Shown one piece after another: positions 7,875 to 17,571 of a stretch of DNA of 64,000 nucleotides. Numbering within the stretch: the first letter of the stretch is position 1; each line of letters begins with the position of its first letter. Position numbers and translations under genes: made by a program. Under the pieces are notes generated by a model. The model did no database searches. It had not been told where the DNA came from and saw nothing but the letters and a program-made list of their open reading frames with translations. The stretch comes from Nibricoccus aquaticus (GTDB taxonomy: Bacteria > Verrucomicrobiota > Verrucomicrobiia > Opitutales > Opitutaceae): NCBI RefSeq assembly GCF_002310495.1, contig NZ_CP023344.1, forward strand, positions 4,357,501 to 4,421,500. Reading direction: 5' to 3'.

Positions 7875-8966
7875 TCAAGCGACCGGCGGGAATTTGCCTG
7901 CCGTTGGTGGCATAGCGCCGCCATCGCCCGGTCGCTTCGCTGACTTCCCTTGTTTCTGCTGCTTAGTCCGCGCCAGTTCGCGCATGTCCACGGCGACGTC
8001 GTCTTTCTCGAAGATCTCGCGGCCGAGCAGCTGCTCCATCACATCCTCCATCGAAACCACGCCCGCGGTCGCGCCGAATTCATCGACCACGACCAGCATC
8101 TGCTGGTGCGTCTTCAGGAAAACCTGGAGCGCGTTGGCGACCGTCACCGTCTCCGGGATGAACTGGACCTCCTGCATGATCTTCTCGACGAGATCGAGAT
8201 CCTGGTCGTTGGCCTTGGTCTTCAACAAATCGCGGCGGCGCACGAGGCCCACGATGTCATCGAGATTTTTCCCGTACACCGGCATGCGCGCGAAGGGGAT
8301 ATTCGGAAACTCGCGGAAAATTTCCCCGACCGTCGCATTCTTTTTGAGCGCGGTGACGACGGTGCGCGGCGTCATGATTTCGCTCACGCGCACATTATCG
8401 AGCGCGAGAGCGTTGGTGATGATGTTGGATTCGCTCCGGCTGATGGTGCCCTGCTGCGCGCCGCGCTCGGCGAGCAGGATGATTTCCTCGTCGGACTTTT
8501 CCGTCGTTGTCGGTGCGGGCACAACGAATCGCACGAGCAGGTTGCACACATAGGTGACCGGGCGCAGCGCGTTGGCCATGAACGCCAGCGGGTAAACCAC
8601 GTACGGTTGCAGCCCGCGCCGGTACGCGACGGCGATGTTCTTCGGGAGAACCTCCGAGAAAATCAGCACCGTCAGCGTGAGCGAGCCGGCGATCGCACCG
8701 ATGATCGCTTCGCCGAAGAGCCGCGTCGCCAGGCTGCCCACGATCACCGAGCCGAGCGTGTTGGCGATGGTGTTGAGCGTGAGGATCGTCGAGATGGTTT
8801 CATCGAGGCTCATCTTGAGCTTCTCCAGCACGGCTCCCCGGCGTGGGCGCTGCTTCTTAAGCGCTTCGATCTCCGCCACCGTCGTGCTCAGGATGAGCGC
8901 TTCCATCAGCGAGCAAATAAACGAGACGCTGAGCGTGAGAAAAATCGCGATGATGAGCCAGAGCAT
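7875..8966 (-). CDS. CNNM/CorC-type (DUF21-CBS) membrane transporter
   Basis: This 363-residue protein has an N-terminal DUF21/CNNM membrane domain (residues ~1-165, about four hydrophobic segments including LIIAIFLTLSVSFICSLMEA and LTLTVLIFSEVLPKNIAVAY). A pair of CBS domains follows (~190-325, with MTPRTVVTAL and VVDEFGATAGVVSMEDVMEQ). The C-terminal tail is Lys/Gly-rich, and no CorC_HlyC domain is visible. Family members are linked to Mg2+/Co2+ export or resistance and are often annotated as hemolysins. It is 34 bp upstream of ispH on the same strand and divergent from gcvT (86 bp apart). Confidence 0.85.
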   Translation of the reverse strand: MLWLIIAIFLTLSVSFICSLMEALILSTTVAEIEALKKQRPRRGAVLEKLKMSLDETISTILTLNTIANTLGSVIVGSLATRLFGEAIIGAIAGSLTLTVLIFSEVLPKNIAVAYRRGLQPYVVYPLAFMANALRPVTYVCNLLVRFVVPAPTTTEKSDEEIILLAERGAQQGTISRSESNIITNALALDNVRVSEIMTPRTVVTALKKNATVGEIFREFPNIPFARMPVYGKNLDDIVGLVRRRDLLKTKANDQDLDLVEKIMQEVQFIPETVTVANALQVFLKTHQQMLVVVDEFGATAGVVSMEDVMEQLLGREIFEKDDVAVDMRELARTKQQKQGKSAKRPGDGGAMPPTAGKFPPVA

Positions 8967-9052
8967 GTCCGCAGTGTCGTGGCGGTCGCAGGCGGCGTTT
9001 ACGAATCAAAACTTCCTTGCCGCAGTCCGCCACGCGCCGCCTAGTTCCCTGC

Positions 9053-10156
9053 ATGAGTCTCCTCAAACGGACACCCCTGCACGCCTTCCATGTCGCCCAC
9101 GGCGGCCGCATCGTGGACTTTGCGGGGTGGGAGATGCCGGTGCAGTACAAGAGCATCCTCGAAGAGCACAAAGCTGTGCGCCGCACCGCCGGTCTTTTCG
9201 ACGTAAGCCACATGGGCGAGGTCGATGTGAAAGGCGCGGAGGCGTCGAAATTCCTCCAGCATCTCGTCACCAACGATGTCACGAAGCTCTACCCGGGCCG
9301 CATTCTCTACACGTCGATGTGCTACGAAAACGGCGGCGTGGTGGACGATCTTCTCGTCTACATGCGCGGGCCCGAGGATTATTTTCTCTGCATCAACGCC
9401 GGTAACATCGACAAAGACCTCGCGTGGATTCGCGAGAAAGCTGCTGCCTTCGCCGTCACCATCACCGACCGCTCGGACGACTACGCGCTCCTCGCCGTCC
9501 AGGGCCCGAAAGCCGCCGCCATCGTTCAGTCGCTCACCGGCGCGAAGCTCGATCTCATCAAGTATTATCACTTCGGCGAAGGCACCGTCGCAGGCATCCA
9601 CTGCATGATCAGCCGCACCGGCTACACCGGCGAAGACGGCTTCGAGCTTTATCACGCCGCCGCCGATGCGCCCGCGCTTGCCGAGGCACTCCTCGCCGCC
9701 GGCGCTCCGCACGGCCTCGAACTCGCCGGACTCGGCGCTCGCGACAGCCTCCGCCTCGAAGCCGGGTATCCGCTCTACGGGCACGAAATCACCGCCGAGA
9801 CTTCGCCCCTCGCCGCCGGTCTCGGCTGGACGGTGAAGCTCAACAAAGGCTCCGACTTCATCGGCCGCGCCGCGCTCGAAGCAGAGTCAAAAAGCGGCGC
9901 CGCCCGCAAAATCGTCTTCTTCAAAACCGGTGACCGCCGCATCGTCCGCGCAGGAGCCGCCGTCCTCACCGATGACGGCCGCACCGTCGGCACCGTCGTC
10001 TCCGGCACACTCTCGCCGATCCTCAACGAAGCCATCGGCTCGGCACTCGTCGAGTCGCCCGCCGCCAGCCAGCCGCTCTTCACCGACATCCGCGGCGCGA
10101 AACTCGCCTTGCAGCCCGTCAAACCTCCCTTCATCGAACTCCGGAAAACCACATGA
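9053..10156 (+). CDS. gcvT: Glycine cleavage system T protein (aminomethyltransferase)
   Basis: GcvT transfers the methylene group from the aminomethyl-lipoyl arm of H protein to tetrahydrofolate and releases ammonia. The 367-residue length is typical. Family hallmarks are [15 protein letters not shown], the folate-binding region near [23 protein letters not shown] and the C-terminal barrel [17 protein letters not shown]. The start at 9053 gives the usual [10 protein letters not shown]-terminus; the frame extends upstream to 9017 without family similarity. It overlaps gcvH by 4 bp (ATGA), so the two are translationally coupled. Confidence 0.95.
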   Translation: MSLLKRTPLHAFHVAHGGRIVDFAGWEMPVQYKSILEEHKAVRRTAGLFDVSHMGEVDVKGAEASKFLQHLVTNDVTKLYPGRILYTSMCYENGGVVDDLLVYMRGPEDYFLCINAGNIDKDLAWIREKAAAFAVTITDRSDDYALLAVQGPKAAAIVQSLTGAKLDLIKYYHFGEGTVAGIHCMISRTGYTGEDGFELYHAAADAPALAEALLAAGAPHGLELAGLGARDSLRLEAGYPLYGHEITAETSPLAAGLGWTVKLNKGSDFIGRAALEAESKSGAARKIVFFKTGDRRIVRAGAAVLTDDGRTVGTVVSGTLSPILNEAIGSALVESPAASQPLFTDIRGAKLALQPVKPPFIELRKTT

Positions 10157-10536
10157 GCACCGTCCCCGCTGACCTGAAATACGCGAAGTCCCACGAATGG
10201 CTGAAGCTCGAGAGCGACGGCACCGCCACCGTCGGCATCACCGACTACGCGCAAAGCAGCCTCGGTGACATCACCTTCGTTCAGCTCCCCAAAGTGGGCG
10301 CGGTTCTCAAAGCCGGTGACACCTTTGGCGTCGTCGAGTCCGTCAAAGCCGCTTCCGATCTCTATATACCCGCTAGCGGCACCGTCCTCGCTGTGAACGC
10401 CGACCTCGATTCCGCTCCCGAAACCGTCAACCGCGAGCCCTACGCCGGCGGCTGGATGCTCAAATTGAAACTCTCCGACTCCGCCGCAGCCGCCTCGCTG
10501 CACGATGCAGCCTCGTACTCGAAATTGATCGGCTGA
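10153..10536 (+). CDS. gcvH: Glycine cleavage system H protein
   Basis: The H protein is the lipoylated shuttle of the glycine cleavage complex. It has 127 residues and carries the lipoyl-attachment Lys65 in [12 protein letters not shown]. The hallmark SHEWLKLE and the later [14 protein letters not shown] are both present. A strong terminator about 80 bp downstream closes the operon, so gcvP (the decarboxylase) is not co-transcribed here and must be elsewhere in the genome. Confidence 0.96.
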   Translation: MSTVPADLKYAKSHEWLKLESDGTATVGITDYAQSSLGDITFVQLPKVGAVLKAGDTFGVVESVKAASDLYIPASGTVLAVNADLDSAPETVNREPYAGGWMLKLKLSDSAAAASLHDAASYSKLIG

Positions 10537-10615
10537 CACGCCCGCGTGCCTGGCCCACCCGGCCTGCCTGGCGAATCCAGCCATCCACGCTCCGTTCGCC
10601 TGCGGCTTCGTGCAG

Positions 10616-10646
10616 AAAGCGGCTCCTCACCAGAGCCGCTTTTTTG
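10616..10646 (+). terminator. Strong Rho-independent terminator after gcvTH
   Basis: A perfect 10-bp stem AAAGCGGCTC/GAGCCGCTTT (10616-10625 and 10633-10642) with a 7-base loop runs into six Ts (10640-10645). It ends the gcvT-gcvH transcript. Confidence 0.85.
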
Positions 10647-10816
10647 CGCCCCCCGCGCGAGGTTTCCCGCGTGATCGCTCGCGCGAGCGCGTTGCACATC
10701 CATAGCCGCAACCGCATGAGCCCGTTTCCACCCTCCGCCGTTCCTCACGAAATCCGCCGCCCCGGTTGCTTCGCGCGCAACTCTCCCGCACTCTCTGCGT
10801 CTTTGCAGCCAACCGC

Positions 10817-11911
10817 ATGACACGTCTCCGCGCCTTTCCCTTCGTCCTTTGCGTGCTGGCCGCCGCCGCAGGCTGCTCCCGCAAAACCGAATCCGCCTCC
10901 GCCGCGCCCCAAGCCCAAAAGCAGCCCGTCGAGGTCACCTCCGTCGTGCGCCGCGATCTCGCCGAGACGCTCACCGTCGTCGGCTCCATCGCCGCCAACG
11001 AATCCGCCGCCCTCCGTGCCGAGATCGCCGGTCAGGTCCGCGAGGTTTTCTTCGATGAAGGCCAGCGTGTCACCAAGGGCCAGGTTCTTCTCAAAATCGA
11101 CGACTCCGAACTCCGCGCGCAATTCGCTCAGGCCGAGTCCCGCTTCAAACTCGCCGAGCTCAGTCTCGCGCGTAACCAGGGCCTGCTCGAAACCAAGACC
11201 GTTTCCCAAGCCGACTTCGACCGCGCCAACGCAGAGTTCTCCACAGCCACCGCAGAGCTCTCCTTGCTCCGCGTGCGCCTCGCCAAGACCGAGATCAAAG
11301 CCCCCTTCGACGGTGTTGTCGGTGGACGCTCCATCTCTCCCGGCGACTACGTGACTCCCGCCAGCGTCATCGCGCAGATCGACGATCTCAGCCGCCTCAA
11401 AATCGATTTCCAGATCCCCGAGCGTTTCATCGGGAAAATTAAACAAGGCACCTCCTTTACCCTCCGTTCGCGCACGCTCGACGCCTCCGCCCGCGTTCAA
11501 GGCGAAGTCTATTTCGTCAGCTCCGTAATCGACCGCGCCACCCGCGCCAGCGAAGTGAAAGGCCTGCTCGTCGAGCCACCCGCCGGCCTGAAGCCTGGCA
11601 TGTTCGCCAACGTCGAGATCGTCCTCGATGTCCGCAAAGACGCGCTGACCGTGCCCGAAGGTTCGATACTCGCCTCCGTGCGTGGCGCTCAACTCATCGC
11701 CGTCAAAGACTCCGGCAGCGACAAGATCGCTGAGTTCATTCCCGTCGAACTCGGCCTCCGCGCCCGCGGCTTCGTTGAAATCGTTTCCTCGAAAACACCG
11801 CTCGACGAACAGCAGTCCATCGTCGCAGCAGGCGTGGGTTCGCTCATCTTGTTTCCCGGAGCGAAGCTCGATCCCAAGCCACTGAAGGCTGAGATCAAGA
11901 AAGCGGAGTAA
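10817..11911 (+). CDS. RND efflux membrane-fusion (periplasmic adaptor) lipoprotein
   Basis: This is the periplasmic adaptor that links an RND pump to an outer-membrane channel. From the ATG at 10817 it has 364 residues. A lipoprotein signal ends in LAAAAGC with the lipid-modified Cys20. A biotinyl-lipoyl-like half motif (GQVREVFFDEGQRVTKGQVLLKI) is followed by a helical hairpin and the second lipoyl half (TEIKAPFDGVVGGRSISPGDYV). The beta-barrel and membrane-proximal domains follow. It is separated from the pump gene by 3 bp. No TolC-like outer-membrane gene follows, so an unlinked one is probably used. The substrate cannot be inferred. Confidence 0.9.
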   Translation: MTRLRAFPFVLCVLAAAAGCSRKTESASAAPQAQKQPVEVTSVVRRDLAETLTVVGSIAANESAALRAEIAGQVREVFFDEGQRVTKGQVLLKIDDSELRAQFAQAESRFKLAELSLARNQGLLETKTVSQADFDRANAEFSTATAELSLLRVRLAKTEIKAPFDGVVGGRSISPGDYVTPASVIAQIDDLSRLKIDFQIPERFIGKIKQGTSFTLRSRTLDASARVQGEVYFVSSVIDRATRASEVKGLLVEPPAGLKPGMFANVEIVLDVRKDALTVPEGSILASVRGAQLIAVKDSGSDKIAEFIPVELGLRARGFVEIVSSKTPLDEQQSIVAAGVGSLILFPGAKLDPKPLKAEIKKAE

Positions 11912-11914
11912 TCC

Positions 11915-14900
11915 ATGGTCCTCTCCGATCTCTCCATCAAGCGCCCGGTCATCTGCCTGGTCGCCTCCATCTTGATTGTGCTGCTCGGCGTGCTGTCGTT
12001 CAGCAAGCTGCCCGTCCGCGAATACCCCAACATCGATTCGCCCACCGTCTCCGTCGAAACGTCTTACCCTGGCGCTTCCGCCGAGGTCGTGGAAACGAAA
12101 GTTACCGAGCCGCTCGAAAAGGAAATCGCCTCCATCGACGGTATCCGCGTCATCAAATCCACCTCCTCCGAGGAGCGCTCGCAGATCAACATCGAGTTCA
12201 CCCTCGCCCGCGACATCGACGAAGCCGCCAACGACGTCCGCGACCGTGTCTCCCGCGCCCAAGGCCGTCTGCCCGATGAGATCGACAACGTCCAGGTCTC
12301 CAAGACCGAGGCCGACTCCAGCCCGATCATCACGCTTTCCTTCAACTCCGAGCGCCACACGCGTCTCGAAATCACCGAGATCGTCGAGCGCATCGCGCTC
12401 ACCCGACTCCAAACCATCCCCGGCGTCGGCGCCGTCAACATCCGCGGCCCGCGCTACGCGATGCGTCTCTGGGTCGATAGCGACCGTCTCGCCGCCTACA
12501 ACCTCACCGTCGGCGACATCGAGACCGCCATTCGCCAGCAAAACGTGGACATCCCCGGCGGCCGCATCGAATCCGCCACCCGCGAATTCCCCGTGCGCCT
12601 CCAGGGCAACATGGCCGAGGCGGGCGACTATGAAAACCTGGTCCTCGCCACGCGCGGCGATTACCAAGTGAAGTTCTCCGATGTCGGCCGCGTCGAGCTC
12701 GGTGCCGAAGACTATCGCGGCGAGTCTTACTACAAGGGCCGCCCCAACGTCGGCGTGCAGGTTCTCCGTCAGACCCAGTCCAATCTCCTCGACGTCGCCA
12801 ACGCCGTGAAAGCACTAATCCCGGTCATCCAGGCCGAGATGCCCGCCGGTGTGAATGTGGGCATCGGATACGACACCAGCGTCTTCGTCGATCGCTCGGT
12901 GAAAGAGGTCTACAAAACACTGTGGGAAGCGTGTCTGCTCGTGATCTTCATGATCTTCCTGTTCCTGCGCGACTGGCGGGCGACGTTCATCCCGCTGCTC
13001 GCCATTCCGGTTTCGATCATCGGCTCGTTCGCCATCATGAGCGCGCTCGGCTTCACGATGAACGTGCTCACGCTGCTCGCCCTCGTGCTGGCCGTCGGCC
13101 TCGTGGTCGATGACGCCATCGTGATGCTCGAAAACATCTACCGGCGCATCGAGGAAGGGGAGAAGCCGCTCCACGCCGCCGTGCATGGCGCCCGCGAAGT
13201 CGCCTTCGCTGTCATCGCCACCACGCTGACGCTCGCCGCCGTGTTCGTGCCCGTGGCGTTCCAGTCGGGCCAGACCGGCCGTCTCTTCTTCGAGTTCGGC
13301 ATCACGCTCGCCGTGGCCGTGCTCGTCTCGGCCTTCGTCGCGCTGACGCTCACGCCGATGCTTTGCTCGCGGATGCTGAGGAAAAACATGGTGAACGGAA
13401 AAGTTCACCACGGGTGGCTCTACGAAAAGACCGAGCCGTTCTTCGTCCGCATGAACGCGATCTTCGAGAAGATGCTGCGCTGGGCCTTCCGCGCTCCGAT
13501 GATCGTGCTCGGCGCGGCCCTCGTCTTCGCCGTCGTCGGCTTCTTCTTCTACTCGAAACTCCAGCGCGAACTCACGCCCATCGAGGACCGCGGCATCTTC
13601 ACCGCCAACTTCATCCCGCCGGTCGGCTCCACGCCCGCCTACATGAAGCAGTACTCGGTGCAGATGGAGCAGATGATCCTCGATATTCCCGAAATGGACC
13701 GGACGTTCCACCGCACGGGTGACGGTTCCCGCGCCTTCGTTTTCGCCACGCTGAAACCGTGGGAGGAACGCGACCGCAGCACGCAGCAAGTTCTCGCCGA
13801 ACTGCGCGGCAAATTCCGCCAGATCACCGGCGGCCAGTCCTTCGCTTCGCCCGTTCGTCCGCTCGGCAGCCGCCGTTCTGGTGCCGGTGCAGTCGAGATG
13901 GTTCTCCTCGGCAACGACTTCAGCCAGCTCCAGGAAATCGGTGCGAAGATGATCGAGAAAATGCGCGGCGGTTCCGTGTTTGTCCTCCCGCGCGTCGATC
14001 CTTCGCCTACCAAGCCGCAGCTCAACGTCCGCATCGACCGCGCCCGCGCCGCCGATCTCCGTGTCCCGGTTTCCGCCGTCGCCACCACGCTCGAAAGTAT
14101 GCTCGGCGGCCGCCGCGTCACCCAGTTCCAGCGCGGCAATCAGCAGTATTACGTGCTCGTGCAGGTCGAAGACACCGACCGCTCCACTCCCAACGATCTC
14201 TCCCGGCTCTACGTTAAATCCACCGACGGAAATCTCGTGCAGCTCAGCAATCTCGTGACCGCCGAAGAAGGCATCGTTCCCGAAAACTTCCCGCACTTTA
14301 ACCGCATGCGCTCCGTCACGGTTTCAGCGCAACTCGCCACCGGGAAAACCATCGGCGACGGCGTCGCCTTCCTCGAAGAAACCGTGAAGCCGCTCCTGCC
14401 CGCCGGGTACACGTACGCATGGGACGGCGAGACGCGCGAGTTCGTCGAAAGCGGCAGCGACACCTACATGCTCTTCGGCCTCGCGCTGCTTTTCACGTTC
14501 CTGATTCTCGCCGCGCAATTCGAGTCGTGGATTCACCCAATCACGATCTTCACCGGCGTCGCGCTCGCCCTCGCCGGCGGCATTCTCGTGCTTTACTGCA
14601 CGCGCTTCTTCGGAGCGCCGATGACGGATAATTTATTCTCCCGATTCGGACTCATCATGCTCATCGGCCTCGTCGCGAAGAACGGCATCCTGATCGTCGA
14701 GTTCGCCAACCAGCTCCAGATCCAAGGCAAGAACGCCTTCGACGCCGCGTTCGAATCCGCGACGCTCCGCTTCCGTCCGATCTTGATGACCTCGATTGCC
14801 ACCGTGCTCGGCGCCGTGCCGATCGCGTTCGCCAGCGGCGCCGGAGCCGAGACGCGCAATCCCCTCGGCCTCGTCATCGTCGGTGGCCTGACCATCGCGA

Positions 14901-15046
14901 CCTTCATGACGCTCTTCGTGATCCCGCTCTTCTACGTGCTCGTGGACCGCTTCGTGGTAAAAGTCACCGGCCACTCCAGCGCCCACGGCCTCAAGCGCGC
15001 CGAAGAGATCGGCAAAGAAGTCGACGAGCCTGTCCTCGCTAAGTGA
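11915..15046 (+). CDS. RND (HAE1-type) multidrug efflux inner-membrane pump
   Basis: This proton-driven exporter has 1043 residues, the full AcrB/MexB length. It begins with the usual LSIKRPVICLVASILIVLLG first transmembrane helix. It has two large periplasmic loops and 12 transmembrane segments. The proton-relay pair Asp399-Asp400 sits in TM4 (GLVVDDAIVMLENIYRR). The second half shows GLVAKNGILIVEFANQLQ. The two genes form a pump-adaptor operon (3-bp gap). Similarity to AcrB is recalled; antibiotic, metal and metabolite pumps cannot be separated by eye, although this shape is typical of HAE1 rather than heavy-metal CusA. A single REP-like sequence follows its stop. Confidence 0.93.
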   Translation: MVLSDLSIKRPVICLVASILIVLLGVLSFSKLPVREYPNIDSPTVSVETSYPGASAEVVETKVTEPLEKEIASIDGIRVIKSTSSEERSQINIEFTLARDIDEAANDVRDRVSRAQGRLPDEIDNVQVSKTEADSSPIITLSFNSERHTRLEITEIVERIALTRLQTIPGVGAVNIRGPRYAMRLWVDSDRLAAYNLTVGDIETAIRQQNVDIPGGRIESATREFPVRLQGNMAEAGDYENLVLATRGDYQVKFSDVGRVELGAEDYRGESYYKGRPNVGVQVLRQTQSNLLDVANAVKALIPVIQAEMPAGVNVGIGYDTSVFVDRSVKEVYKTLWEACLLVIFMIFLFLRDWRATFIPLLAIPVSIIGSFAIMSALGFTMNVLTLLALVLAVGLVVDDAIVMLENIYRRIEEGEKPLHAAVHGAREVAFAVIATTLTLAAVFVPVAFQSGQTGRLFFEFGITLAVAVLVSAFVALTLTPMLCSRMLRKNMVNGKVHHGWLYEKTEPFFVRMNAIFEKMLRWAFRAPMIVLGAALVFAVVGFFFYSKLQRELTPIEDRGIFTANFIPPVGSTPAYMKQYSVQMEQMILDIPEMDRTFHRTGDGSRAFVFATLKPWEERDRSTQQVLAELRGKFRQITGGQSFASPVRPLGSRRSGAGAVEMVLLGNDFSQLQEIGAKMIEKMRGGSVFVLPRVDPSPTKPQLNVRIDRARAADLRVPVSAVATTLESMLGGRRVTQFQRGNQQYYVLVQVEDTDRSTPNDLSRLYVKSTDGNLVQLSNLVTAEEGIVPENFPHFNRMRSVTVSAQLATGKTIGDGVAFLEETVKPLLPAGYTYAWDGETREFVESGSDTYMLFGLALLFTFLILAAQFESWIHPITIFTGVALALAGGILVLYCTRFFGAPMTDNLFSRFGLIMLIGLVAKNGILIVEFANQLQIQGKNAFDAAFESATLRFRPILMTSIATVLGAVPIAFASGAGAETRNPLGLVIVGGLTIATFMTLFVIPLFYVLVDRFVVKVTGHSSAHGLKRAEEIGKEVDEPVLAK

Positions 15047-15052
15047 TCGCCC

Positions 15053-15079
15053 TGTAGGAGCGGCTTTACGCCGCGATTA
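15053..15079. repeat. Single REP-like palindrome, TGTAGG head
   Basis: This begins with TGTAGG, which contains the GTAG tetranucleotide typical of REP elements. A hairpin, GCGGC-TTTAC-GCCGC, follows immediately. It lies 7 bp after the RND pump stop. It shares head and architecture with the elements at 22962 and 28102. Confidence 0.6.
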
Positions 15080-15180
15080 ACGCACCCGCCCGCGTTTCCC
15101 TCCGCACATCGCGATCCCGCGCTCAACTCCACATTCGCGCGTGCCGATGTTTCCGCTAACCGTAGCGAAAACCGTCACCC

Positions 15181-17433
15181 ATGCGCACCCGCTTTCTCGC
15201 GTCCGTCGCCTGCCTTTCACTCGTCGCTAATCCCCAGATCTCGCTCGCAGCTCCGCCCGCCGGCCCGGCTTTGGACGCAGCCGTCGAAGAACTCCTCGGC
15301 CGCATGACTCTCGCCGAAAAACTCGGCCAGATGAGCCAGGCCAGCCGTCAGCCCTACGCCGACCATCTCCGCGACACCAAAGAACTCGTCCGCCAGGGCG
15401 CGCTCGGCTCCATCCTCAACGCCACCACCCGCGACCAAGTCGAAGAATTCCAACGCATCGCCGTCGAGGAGAGCCGCCTCAAAATCCCGCTGCTCTTCGG
15501 CCTCGATGTGATCCACGGCTACCGCACGCTCTTCCCGATCCCGCTCGCGCAATCCTGTAGTTGGAATCCCGATCTCGTCCAAAAAGCCGCGCGCATCGCC
15601 GCCGTCGAAGCGACCGCCGAAGGCATCCGCTGGACCTTCGCCCCGATGCTCGATCTGACCCGCGATGCCCGCTGGGGCCGCATCGCTGAAACCGTTGGCG
15701 AAGACCCTCTGCTCGCCTCGCGCATGGGCGCCGCGATGGTCCGCGGCTTCCAAGGCGACGACCTATCCTTGCCCACGAGCATGGCCGCGTGCGGAAAACA
15801 TTTCGTCGGCTACGGCGCTGCCGAGGCCGGGCGCGACTACAACACCACGCTCATCCCCGACACCGAGCTGCGCAACGCGTACCTACCCGCCTTCAAAGCC
15901 GCCAAAGACGCCGGCGTGCTCACCTACATGAGCGCCTTCAACGACCTCAACGGCGTGCCCACTTCCGCCAACCCGCGCGTGCTCCGCAAAATCCTCCGCG
16001 ACGAATGGGCCTTCAACGGCTTCGTCGTCAGCGACTGGACCTCGGTCGATGAACTCATTCCTCACGGTTTCGCCGCCGACGGACGCCAGGCCGCACAGCG
16101 CGCCATCGCCGGTGGTGTGGACATGGAAATGGTCTCGCCGCACTACCGCACTTTTGGCGCGGATCTCATCGCGAAAAACGAACTCCCACTCGCGTTCATC
16201 GACGATTCCGTGCGCCGCATCCTGCGCGTGAAGTTTCAACTCGGCCTCTTCGACCATCCCTTCACCGCGAAAGAAACGCCCCGCACCAGCAAGAACCCGC
16301 TCTCCGCCGAACACCTCGCCGTCGCCCGCGAACTCGCCACGCAAAGCATCGTCCTCCTCAAAAACGACCGCGGCCTCCTCCCTCTTTCCTCCGCCACCAA
16401 ATCCATCGCCGTCATCGGCCCGCTCGCCGACAGTGGCGACGACATGCGCGGCTGCTGGTTCTGCGAAAGCAGCCCCGGCGACACGATCACGCCACTCGCC
16501 GCGCTCAAAGAAACCCTCGGCCCGCGCGCGCAAATTCTGCACGCGCCCGGCACGAAGCGCGACATCGACGACTCGACCGACGCCTTTGCCGCCGCCGTGA
16601 AAGCCGCGAAAAAAGCCGATGTCGTCATCCTCTGCCTCGGCGAAGGCCGCGATCTCGCTGGCGAGGCCCGCTCACGCGCCTTCCTGAATCTCCCCGGCAC
16701 ACAGGAAAAACTTTTCGACGCCATCGCAGCGACCGGAAAGCCCATCGTCCTCGTCATCTTCGCCGGCCGCCCTCTCGTGTTTCCCGCGCAGTTCGCGAAA
16801 GCGCGCGCCGTCTTCTACGCCTGGCATCCCGGCACCATGGCCGGTCCGGCGCTCGCCGATCTGCTCCTCGGAACCGCCAATCCCTCCGCCAAACTCACCG
16901 TGAGTTTCCCCCGCACCGTCGGCCAGATCCCGATCTACTATAATCACCGCAACACCGGCCGCCCGCCGCAGAAAGAAAACGTCGGCATCCCGATGGGTAC
17001 TCCGCAAGATCCGCAGGGTTATTACTCCAAGTTCATCGACGTTCACTCCACGCCCGAATTTCCCTTCGGCCACGGCCTCAGCTACACGACCTTCGCGTAT
17101 TCGGATCTCCAAGTCACCGCGCCAAGCGGCACCAACGGCACGCTCACCGTTTCCGCTGTGATCAAAAACACCGGCTCTCGCGACGGCGTGGAAATCGCCC
17201 AGCTCTACACGCGTGACCTTATCGGCCAGATCACGCGTCCCGTCCGCGAACTCAAAGGCTTCGAGCGCGTCCCGCTCAAGTCCGGCGAGTCGCGCACGAT
17301 CACCTTCAACGTCCCCGCATCCGAACTCGGTTTCTTCAACGAAGACGGCCGGTACATCGTCGAGCCCGGCAAATTCCACGTCTGGGTCGGCGGCAGTTCC
17401 ACCGCCACGCTCATCGGCGAGTTCGAGCTGTAG
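15181..17433 (+). CDS. Secreted glycoside hydrolase family 3 beta-glucosidase (BglX-like)
   Basis: This 750-residue exported enzyme releases terminal beta-D-glucosyl or xylosyl units from oligosaccharides. It has a signal peptide of about 23 residues ending in SLA-AP. The GH3 N-terminal barrel shows FAPMLDLTRDARWGRIAETV, GKHFVGYGAAEAGRDYN and the nucleophile Asp285 in GFVVSDWTSV. The C-terminal (alpha/beta)6 domain includes IVLLKNDRGLLPLS and VILCLGEGRDLAGEARSR. A fibronectin-III-like domain closes it (IAQLYTRDL...VRELKGFERVPL). Size and order match periplasmic BglX. It is transcribed alone and followed by a terminator. With the distant PL10 and GH105 genes it fits a plant-biomass lifestyle; the precise substrate is unknown. 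Confidence 0.92.
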   Translation: MRTRFLASVACLSLVANPQISLAAPPAGPALDAAVEELLGRMTLAEKLGQMSQASRQPYADHLRDTKELVRQGALGSILNATTRDQVEEFQRIAVEESRLKIPLLFGLDVIHGYRTLFPIPLAQSCSWNPDLVQKAARIAAVEATAEGIRWTFAPMLDLTRDARWGRIAETVGEDPLLASRMGAAMVRGFQGDDLSLPTSMAACGKHFVGYGAAEAGRDYNTTLIPDTELRNAYLPAFKAAKDAGVLTYMSAFNDLNGVPTSANPRVLRKILRDEWAFNGFVVSDWTSVDELIPHGFAADGRQAAQRAIAGGVDMEMVSPHYRTFGADLIAKNELPLAFIDDSVRRILRVKFQLGLFDHPFTAKETPRTSKNPLSAEHLAVARELATQSIVLLKNDRGLLPLSSATKSIAVIGPLADSGDDMRGCWFCESSPGDTITPLAALKETLGPRAQILHAPGTKRDIDDSTDAFAAAVKAAKKADVVILCLGEGRDLAGEARSRAFLNLPGTQEKLFDAIAATGKPIVLVIFAGRPLVFPAQFAKARAVFYAWHPGTMAGPALADLLLGTANPSAKLTVSFPRTVGQIPIYYNHRNTGRPPQKENVGIPMGTPQDPQGYYSKFIDVHSTPEFPFGHGLSYTTFAYSDLQVTAPSGTNGTLTVSAVIKNTGSRDGVEIAQLYTRDLIGQITRPVRELKGFERVPLKSGESRTITFNVPASELGFFNEDGRYIVEPGKFHVWVGGSSTATLIGEFEL

Positions 17434-17438
17434 TCGGA

Positions 17439-17561
17439 GTTGAATCGCAAAGAAGCAAAGACGCTAAGTTCGGAAGCAAAGAGTCGATCTGTTTTCCTAA
17501 CGCAGGACCTCCTGCTTTTTTCGCGATCGACCTTAGGGTCGTTGCATCTTTGCGATTCAAC
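17439..17561. repeat. Inverted-repeat element with 15-bp perfect ends
   Basis: GTTGAATCGCAAAGA (17439-17453) is exactly inverted at 17547-17561. The 93-base interior holds a terminator hairpin. The left arm continues with AGCAAAGACGC-like sequence of the kind found in dispersed intergenic repeats of many bacteria. It sits between the convergent GH3 and ydeP-like genes. Confidence 0.6.
17502..17521 (+). terminator. Terminator inside the inverted-repeat element
   Basis: GCAGG-ACCT-CCTGC followed by TTTTTT, 69 bp after the GH3 stop. The stem is short but perfect. Confidence 0.6.
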
Positions 17562-17571
17562 AAACCGTCGA

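Noticed and set aside
8967-9052. Possible glycine riboswitch before gcvT
   Set aside because: The 86-bp gap to the divergent gene is too short for the tandem aptamers, and no conserved riboswitch core was seen.
10745-12667. 640-residue open frame on the minus strand
   Set aside because: It lies antisense to the RND adaptor and pump genes, is full of Asp/Gly/Glu repeats typical of the antisense of high-GC coding DNA, and shows no family motif.
12815-14296. 493-residue open frame on the minus strand
   Set aside because: Antisense to the RND pump; His/Glu/Asp-rich shadow.
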